DNA from: Neocallimastix lanati (nom. inval.)
Lineage: Eukaryota; Neocallimastigomycota; Neocallimastigomycetes; Neocallimastigales; Neocallimastigaceae
DNA: 64,000 nt
Assembly: GCA_016946835.1 (NCBI GenBank)
Contig: JACVTC010000178.1
Span: forward strand, 177,501-241,500
Direction: 5' to 3'
Shown piece by piece: positions 56,241 through 64,000 of the stretch (its first letter is position 1; every line of letters starts with the position of its first letter). The translations under genes were made by a program, and so were the position numbers. The notes below the pieces were generated by a model, which ran no database searches, was not told where the DNA came from, and worked only from the letters and a program-made list of their open reading frames with translations.

Positions 56241-57407
56241 ATGGACTCACTAAAAATTTATAAGGTTCTACCACTATTAGAAGATTACGATAACCATGTG
56301 GTGGACTGGATTGAGGATCTTGGTAATCTAATGAGGGTCTGTAATATCAAAGACCCAGAAAGAATATTTACTTGGGCTTGTGAGGCGGTAGATGCTAATA
56401 CTAAGGCAGCATTAAGGAGGTTAGTAGATAAAAGAAACAATGTATATCCTTCCTTAAAGGATATACAAAAAGCCATAGAAAAACACAAAGGAGTTACGGA
56501 GGGTGACAAACTTACTTATTTACAAGGTCTCATTATTCAAGATGAAGAAACAATTAAAAGTTTCAATGATAGGTATAGAAGATTATATCATGACCTTCCA
56601 AGAGATTATCAAAAGATATTATCTGTTAAAAATTATAGAAATTCCATCAAATCAAGAAACTTCGCATATTCCCAAGTATTCATTTCTAAATGTGAAAGTC
56701 TGAATGAAGCATATGAAATAGCAGAAACCGCAGAAGAAGCTGAAAAGGAATGGGAAAGAGCAACCGCTTCGAATCAAGAGAACTATCAACAAACCTATGG
56801 TTCAAGAAGAAAAATTTCCAATAACATATCTATGCTTACACAAAATATTGGGAATGTTAGAAGAAATAGAACAGATGCATTTAATTATTTTAATAATAAT
56901 TTAGAGTCCAGTATGCCGACCAATAATGGGAACTTTAGAAATAGACTTCAGAACTACTTTCAATACAATAATCCAAGTTCTAGAGACTACACTAATAATT
57001 ATAACAATTTTAGAAGGAACAAGTATTATGAAAACATACCTAATAACAACAACAATATAAATAGAATCTATAATAACAGTAATAGCTATAATAACAAGGA
57101 ATATGGTAATTTTTCTATGAGACCAACACATTGCAATAATAATAACAATTACTCCACTAGTTCTAATTTTAATGCTTATAACGAACCCCTAAGAAGAAAT
57201 TATCAACAGAATAACAACGATGAAGTTATGAACGGTAACCCTAATAACAATCAAAGTCAAATTAATAAAGAGAATACTGAAGGTGCTAGTCGAAATAAAG
57301 TAAATATTTATTGTCATCGTTGCTATCAAACTGGGCACAAAAGTAATAATTATCCATATACATTTAAACAACTAGCTGATATGGAAGAGAAAGGTTTACT
57401 TCCTTAA
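56241..57407 (+). CDS. gag: Gag of Ty3 element 2
   Basis: Start chosen at the ATG 56,241 (MDSLKIYKVLPLLEDY), which matches element 1; an upstream GTG at 56,232 is less likely. The Gag fold is intact (VDWIEDLGNLMRVC, FNDRYRRLYHDLPRDY) and the Asn-rich linker is shorter. The zinc knuckle reads C358-HR-C-YQTG-H-KSNN-Y: the last Cys is Tyr (57,351), so it probably no longer binds zinc. A TAA at 57,405 ends the frame just upstream of the TTTAAAC heptamer (57,413-57,419). The expected stop by comparison with element 1 would be 57,423, so this stop also blocks frameshifting into pol. Confidence 0.87.
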   Translation: MDSLKIYKVLPLLEDYDNHVVDWIEDLGNLMRVCNIKDPERIFTWACEAVDANTKAALRRLVDKRNNVYPSLKDIQKAIEKHKGVTEGDKLTYLQGLIIQDEETIKSFNDRYRRLYHDLPRDYQKILSVKNYRNSIKSRNFAYSQVFISKCESLNEAYEIAETAEEAEKEWERATASNQENYQQTYGSRRKISNNISMLTQNIGNVRRNRTDAFNYFNNNLESSMPTNNGNFRNRLQNYFQYNNPSSRDYTNNYNNFRRNKYYENIPNNNNNINRIYNNSNSYNNKEYGNFSMRPTHCNNNNNYSTSSNFNAYNEPLRRNYQQNNNDEVMNGNPNNNQSQINKENTEGASRNKVNIYCHRCYQTGHKSNNYPYTFKQLADMEEKGLLP

Positions 57408-57412
57408 AGAAA

Positions 57413-60400
57413 TTTAAACTTGTAAATAGGAGAAGGATAACTTCCAGTAGACAAACCAACTTAATAAATTATAATATTAATACTAGTATTCTAGAAACAA
57501 AGGATAAAAAAAATTATTTATATAAAGATGAAAATTCCAATAAACATGTGGAGTTTAACGATATATGTGCAAGTAATGAAAACAATGATACTTTTGAGAA
57601 TACTAGAATTGAAAATAAAAATACAAATATTAATAATGAAGTTAATAAAGAATATACAAAATTAAATAATTATATTACAACAAAAATTAATTATGATGAT
57701 GATTCCATTTATAATGAATCAGAGGAAATAAACTCTGATAAAAATGATCATAGTAATTATTTTGATATTACGAAAACTAACACTAACACCATAAATAACA
57801 ATGTACTTGCAGCTACAAGAAAAGATAAATCCATAAAAGTTAAAATGAGGACCCCGTATAAACCTAAGGAAGATGATCCACCCAACAAATATGAATCAAT
57901 AAAAAGAAAGGATAGATTAATAGATAATCCCATCGGTATCAACACTAATGCCATGAAATACAATTCCACAATAAACGATCATGCACTTACTAATAATGAT
58001 GTGGAAATGAAGGAAGTTGAAGGAATAAATAACTATAAGCAGGACACAAGCGTGAAGAATTCAATTGAAATAACAAATGACCTTAATAAGCAAGTTCATA
58101 GAACAAATAAAGAACAAATAGATAAAAACAAAAAAGAGAAGTTAGAACAATTAGACGTTTCTATAATTAATGAGAAAAATATTTCAAATGCCAAGAGAAA
58201 AGCTAGAGCGGAGAGAATTAAAGAAATAAAGAAAGTGTAGTACAAACCAGAAATGAAGAATCCAAACGAAAAATTGATCAAGTGGAAAGACATATAGGAT
58301 TAATGAAAGGATATGAGAATTTTAAAATGGACGACTTAATAGGTGAAATAGCTTCAACGGAGGTTACCACTAAGTTAGTACATTTACTCGATTTATTTCC
58401 GAAATTTAGGACAGCTTTTTCTCAAAAATTACGATTAGAACCCCCACTTGTTACAAATACAATTACCAATGTAATTACGGCTATCAATAAAAATAAGATT
58501 GTTAAAGTGAATGGATGGGTAGAAGGGGTAAATACGGATATTCTGTTAGACTCCTGCGCCAGTGTTAATATGGTATCAAGAGAATTTTTAAGGAAATTAA
58601 AATCCACCTTAAAACCAATCGGAAGAATAATGGAAACCATATTTCAAGCTTTCTCGAATGCAAACACACGTACTGACATATATAAATTAAAGATAAAAAT
58701 TGGCTCTTATACATTTGAAGAAAAATTCCGTGTAATCTAAAAGAGTGACCTATTCGACTTACTTGTTGGAATCGATTCACTAAAAAGAAATAGATTCATA
58801 TTAGACTTTGTTAATGATAAACTGTATCTTATTGATAATTCTAATAATAATGTGGAGATTGCTCATCTTAGGTATAATATTAAACTACCAACGAGTTCTG
58901 ACTCGGAAAGTGAAGAGCAAGAGGTTGAGGAACAAGAGGATGTCCAAGTGATAAATAATGGTGTGCCTATGATTTTAACCATTAAGAAGAACAGTAACGA
59001 AATTGAAGAGATAAGGGAAGTTCCCAAATCAACTATAGAAGAACAAGAAGAGGTAGAATCTAAACAAGATATTATTAAGAAAATTGTTGAGGAAGTACCG
59101 AACAAATTTAAGAGCCGCGTGAATCGAATCTTTGAGGAATATAAAGAGGTCTTAGCCATAAAAACGGACGATTTAGGAAATACGAAGCTACTACCTCATA
59201 GAATAAATCTTCTTCCAGGGATTACACCATTTAAACAGAAACCATATAGATTGTCCCGTGTACATTTTAAGGTATTGAAGGAGGAGATCACTAAATTAAT
59301 CAAAAACAAACTAATAGAACCCTCAGATTCTGCTTGGGCATCTCCCGCGATCTTAGTGGAAAAGAAAAACGGGAAATATAGATTGTGCATAGATTACCGT
59401 AAGTTGAACAACTGTACGATTAAGGATTCTTACGCGCTTCCTCGAATCGATGAAATTCTTTATGCTATTGGGAATACAGCTAAAATACTTACTACCCTAG
59501 ATCTCTTTTCGGGGTATCATCAAGTACCCATGTTTGAACAAGATAAAGATAAAACGGCATTCACTACAATTTTTGGTAACTACGAGTTTAATGTAATGCC
59601 ATTTTGACTAACTAATGCTCCCGCTACCTTTCAACGGGAGATGAATAGAATTTTTTTTGAACTCATAGGGAATTGTATTTTTATTTATATCGATGATGTT
59701 ATTATTTTTTCTGGCTCTTTTGAAAAACATTTAGAAGATATAGTTAAAGTTTTTAAAATCCTCAGAGAAAACAATTTAAAGATCAATATAGAAAAATGTC
59801 ACTTCTTCCAAAAGGAAGTGGAGTTGCTGGGTCATTTACTTACGGTGGATGGTTTAAAGCCGGTCTACTAAAGTAGAAGTAATAAAGCGATGGTTACCTC
59901 CCAAAAATATTACAGATGTAAGATCGTTTCTGGGAACCTTTGGTTACTACAGGAAGTTCATTCCGAACTTCGCTGCCGAAGCTACTTCCTTAATTAATCT
60001 ATTAAAGAAAAATTCTAACTTTCACTGGGGCCCCGAGGAGGATCTATCCTTTCAGACATTAAAGGATAGATTAATAACTGCTCCAATCCTCTCATTACCG
60101 GATTATGACAAATAATTTATTATCAGAACTGATGCATCAAGAAAAGGGATTGGAGGGGTTTTAATTCAAAAGGATGAGGATGGAAATGAACATCCTTTGC
60201 ATTTTGTTAGTAGAACTTTGAAGTCAGCTGAACTAAATTATAATGTTACAGATTTAGAAGGACTTGCTGCTTTATATTGTGTAAAAAAATTCAAACACTA
60301 TATCTGTGGCGGTAAACCTGAGCCAATATTAATTACAGATCACAAGCCATTAGTGGGATTCTTTAAGAATACGGAACCAACCTCCTCTAGACACGCTAAA

Positions 60401-61762
60401 TGGATAATTTTTCTTAGTTCGCTAAAGGTGAAAGTAAAATATGAAGAAGGTAAGAAGAACGTAGTCGCTGATGCTCTATCAAGATTAACAATGGATCCAG
60501 TAATACCCAACGATAAATCTATATTAAGTACAGAGATTGAATTAATAAATGTAAATAGTGAGGTAAAAGGGACGTCAGAATCTAAGAAGGATAGTAATTT
60601 CCACAATAATATAAATATACAAAATTTTGTTAATAATAAAATTATCGAAATAAATGGTACTAAATACTATAAGCAAGGTGATAGTCTTAGAAAAATAGTG
60701 GTAAAACCAGAAGAAAAATTACGATTATTGGAGTCTGCGCACAATATAGGTCACGAAGGAATTTTCAAAACATATTGTAGATTAAAACGTGACTACTATT
60801 GGAGTAACATGAGCCGTGACGTGAAATTATAGGTAAAGGGATGTCATAAATGTCAAACTTACAAGCCTCAAGCCTTAAACCAATATACGGAGGATATTCC
60901 AACTGCACCAGAATTGCCATTTTCAAGGGTAGGACTAGATCTTATTGGGCCTTTGCCTACCACAAGGAGAGGAAATAAGTATATAATAGTATTGGTGGAT
61001 TATTTAACCAAGTGGGTCGAAGCAGAGCCCTTACAAAAGACTGAATCCGAGGATGTTATAAGGTTCTTGAAAGGGGTTTTTGCAAGACATGGAACCCCAG
61101 AACAACTAATTACTGATAATGGGCCACAATTTTGTTCGGATAAGACCAAGGCATTTTTAGATCTCCATGACGTTTTTGTTCGATTCATTACAACCTATCA
61201 TCCTGCCTCCAATGGCGAAGTTGAGAACCGGAATAAGGAGATCTCTAAGTACTTAAGGATATTAGGAAATTCAGAAGAAGATTGGGATGACGTGCTACCA
61301 AGTGCTTTATGGGCTCTCCGAACGTGTAAAAATGAAGTTACTAAATTCAGTAGTTTTGAGTTACTATATGGGAGAAAAGATTTACAGCCTTTCGAACTCG
61401 GATTAAATGTGGGAGAAATAAATAAAAATGAAGATGAAGAAGAATATTGGATAAGGAAATTTATTAATCATCATAAATGGATAGAAGAGGCAATTAAAAA
61501 TATTGAAACCGCTAACAAATTATGGATGGATAGACGAAGACAAATGAAAAGATTGAGAGCTGATTTTAAACTGGGAGATCTAATTCTGATAAAAGCCTTT
61601 AATAGAAGGAAATTGGACCCTTACTTTATAGGTCCACTAAAAATTGTTAAGAGAGAATTAAATACCGTTACTGTTTGTGATCCAATTTCTGGGGAAATAG
61701 CTGAAAGAAATGTACACCTCAAAAACATTATACCATATTTTACTGAAATAGGTAATTTGTAA
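57413..61762 (+). pseudogene. pol: Pol of Ty3 element 2: protease-RT-RNase H-integrase with multiple breaks
   Basis: Read from the TTTAAAC heptamer in the -1 frame. Domains: linker to KEIKK (58,235), frame change near 58,237, protease LDSCASVNMV (Asp at 58,549), TAA at 58,738, second linker, RT (RLCIDYRKLN, TTLDLFSGYHQVPM), TGA at 59,605 in the middle of the PFG motif, YIDD at 59,686, frame change near 59,866, RNase H with TAA at 60,113 followed by FIIRTDASRKGIGG (catalytic Asp kept), ADALSRL, integrase zinc domain with TAG at 60,830 between its His and Cys pairs, then an intact core GLDLIGPLP, TDNGPQFC, NGEVENRN and LDPYFIGPLKIV to a TAA at 61,760. The uninterrupted piece 60,914-61,762 is the best preserved. 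Confidence 0.85.
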
Positions 61763-61799
61763 ATATGTAAATAAATAAAAAAAAATTGTTAGTAATTAT

Positions 61800-61835
<36 letters not shown>

Positions 61836-61974
61836 TTAGTAATTATTATTATTAAAAAATAAAAAAAAAAAAAAATAATAATAATAATAATATTAATATC
61901 AATATTATTAATTCTCAATATTAATTCGTAATTTGTAGACTTCCATAGTAAGTCTAAAATTAGTGGAGGCGTCT

Positions 61975-62156
61975 TGGTGCGATGCACCCATAAAAATATA
62001 AAATTCAGAGTGAAGAATATAATATTATAAAATAGTTTAATAAATTAGATTATTAATAAATCATTTAAAAAAAAAAATTTTTTTTGTTTATTAATTAAAA
62101 AATTAATTAAATTTGTTTTGGATGTATATATTAAAATTGATTTATAAAAAAAAAAA

Positions 62157-62192
<36 letters not shown>

Positions 62193-62523
62193 ACGATGTA
62201 GAGGAGATTATAATTCGGAGATAACTAATATATTTCAAGAGCGGAGTTAGGATTAAAAATTATAGAGTTATAAAAGAGATAACTAATAATTTAATATCCT
62301 ATAATATTGAAATATAGAATTTTAGAATTATAATAAATAAAATATTTTATTGTATTTATATATATAAAAAAAAAAAAAAAAAAAAAAATTTAAAAAAATT
62401 ATAAATAAAATATCTTAATAATAAGAATAAATAAAAGTTATAAAATTTAAGTGTTTATTCAATCTAGAATAATTTATTTTAACAAGTGAAGTGTCAATAA
62501 GCCCAAGGTACAAGCACGTACCA
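61975..62523 (+). repeat. 3' LTR of Ty3 element 2
   Basis: 549 bp; differs from the 5' LTR by an extra C after TGCACC, an A/T and two C/T substitutions, and homopolymer lengths. Confidence 0.9.
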
Positions 62524-64000
62524 AATTGACGTGTAAAGAATTATAATTATTTTTCAAAATAATTATTATTCTTTATTAAATGTCACGAATACTAGTGGAT
62601 TTGAGATTAAAATTCACTATTAGATCAATTGAAATTTAATTTAGTTATTGACAAAAATTATTTTAATTCGATTTTAATTATAAAAATAAATATTAGAAAC
62701 ATTAAAGAATTAGAAACCAAAGGGTTTGGACTTATTTATTAAAGATAATTTAATTTAATTTAACCCTTTAGAAATTGATAAAAATAACATGAAGAAAAAC
62801 AACGATAACTCAACAAATAATGGAAATATTATATTGACATTCCCGCTAAAATTATATTCATTAGAAAGCTACGGACGAGAACTACAACATATATTAAAAT
62901 CAACCTTATTGGACAACTAGATAACGAGATATTGGACTTTAAAGATATTTAAATATAAAAAATATAATTTAATTATTTAATTAAGACCCTAAATTATTAA
63001 TTAAGAAATCTTTTAACTTGGAAATTATATTATTAATTTTTATTATTAATTAAAAATACAGAATTAGTTATTAGTAATAGTTTTATAATATTTTAAATAA
63101 GTTTATAAGTTTTATATATTTTATTATTATATATTTTATTCAATTATTTTCTAAAAGATTCTAAGGAATTCTTTATCATTCTAAAGATTTCCGAAAGAGA
63201 ATTTTTAATTAGTTTTAATATTTTATTTTATTTTATTTTATTTTATATTTGATTATTAAATTAGTTTTATTATTAAATTGTTTTATGAATAATTTATATA
63301 GTTATTTTATTAAAAGATTCTTATCAATATTATTTTATTATTATATTTTATATAGTTTATATATATGTATGAATATATTAAGATTAAAATGTATTAATTA
63401 ATTATATTGTTAATTATTATTTTAGTTTAGTATAAAAAGGATTTGAAATTCCATATTTTGAATTCTTTGTAAGATTATTAACCTTTAAATTCTAGACTAT
63501 TAACATAAAGTTAATAAATTAATTATAACAATAAATAATTTTTTATATTAATCTTAGTTAAAATTTATTATTAAAATATATATTAAATAAAATTCTAATA
63601 AAACATAAATCTTAAATATTGAAATCTTAATTATAAAAATCTGTGTGTGTTATTATTTATTTAAATTTAATTAAATTGTTATAATTAATAAGAACATCTT
63701 GACCTGACCAATTTAACCCAAATTAGGAAAGATATAGCAAGAATCTTACCTAAGCAATCAATAAGATTTAACTATAATCTAACCTACCTATAAAAAACTT
63801 TTTACATTAAAAAATTAATATTTAAAATTTATTATTTTATAAAATTTTATGAATAATTTTATTAATTATGTCACATAGTAATTATTAATTAATATTAGTT
63901 TTAAAATTTATTTACATTAAATTAAATTATCAATAATTAATATATTAAATTATAATAATGTATTATTGTATTAAAATAATGATAATTCTATTGATATGAA
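62524..64000 (+). other. Gene-free region with probable LTR-like sequence
   Basis: After the AATT duplication the sequence has TGTCACGAATACTAGTGG (62,581), a TATA box with start-site context (GTATAAAAAGGATTTG, 63,431), and a tail ATCTGTGTGTGTTATTA (63,640) followed by AATAAGAACATCTTGACCTG. This is the same order of signals as in the LTR-like segments at 39,185 and, inverted, at 41,200 and 54,050. No ORF is seen up to the window end. Confidence 0.35.

Larger units (their letters stand above)
55373..62523 (+). mobile_element. Ty3/gypsy retrotransposon 2 (older, broken)
   Basis: LTRs of 548 and 549 bp bounded by TGGTGCG and CGTACCA enclose gag and pol of the same lineage as element 1, clearly homologous throughout. 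A 4-bp AATT duplication flanks it (55,369-55,372 and 62,524-62,527). The LTRs differ by about four substitutions and one small indel outside homopolymers. Pol carries two frameshifts and four in-frame stops, so it cannot move on its own. The coding region is less AT-biased than element 1. Confidence 0.92.

Noticed and set aside
50832-60832. Reassigned stop codons (TAA/TAG read as Gln), suggested by stops at Gln-like positions in pol
   Set aside because: Ankyrin ORFs of 1,459-1,692 codons use CAA for Gln many times and contain no internal TAA/TAG, and element 2 also has a TGA and frameshifts. Ordinary decay explains the stops.

Overview
The window reads as nuclear DNA of an extremely AT-rich eukaryote, most likely an anaerobic gut fungus (Neocallimastigomycota). 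That placement is inference from four things: very long A/T homopolymers and ATT/TTTA microsatellites, giant low-complexity ankyrin proteins rich in Asn/Ile/Lys, Ty3/gypsy, LINE and FLYWCH-MULE transposons, and eukaryotic tRNA-Val genes without encoded CCA. The standard code is in use: the ankyrin frames use CAA for Gln and stay free of TAA/TAG for over 1,400 codons.

Layout. 1-23,260 holds two copies of a segment carrying a giant ankyrin-repeat gene on the minus strand plus about 2.5 kb of upstream DNA. Copy A (1-7,564) is cut by the window edge. Copy B (about 15,546-23,260) has a decayed 3' end. Between them lie a Ty3 integrase scrap (8,233), a broken LINE (9,070-13,943, minus) and a TTTA minisatellite. 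23,301-24,770 is a decayed FLYWCH/MULE transposase. 27,221-28,026 is a Cys-rich single-pass membrane protein gene with an AT microsatellite in its presumed signal-peptide codons. 30,419-31,489 (minus) encodes a trypsin-like serine protease, followed by a third ankyrin gene (31,976-36,355, minus). 38,340-38,640 is a small broken ORF.

From 38,800 to the end the window is a retrotransposon neighbourhood built around two tRNA-Val(UAC) genes (39,098-39,170 and 44,966-45,038, both minus). An LTR-like sequence begins 15 bp upstream of the first. An almost complete Ty3/gypsy element (45,053-53,887, 532-bp LTRs that look identical) begins 15 bp upstream of the second. An older LTR-like sequence abuts the same site once the young element is removed in thought. 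A second, older and more broken member of the same lineage lies at 55,373-62,523. Both Ty3 elements have AATT target duplications, near-identical primer-binding sites and a TTTAAAC heptamer in gag frame at the gag/pol junction, which predicts -1 frameshifting.

How the genes may work together: the ankyrin genes, the protease and the Cys-rich protein are plausible host genes, but no pathway links them in the sequence. The clearest system visible is the relation between tRNA-Val loci and Ty3-like integration, with LTR, primer site, frameshift signal and target position all readable.
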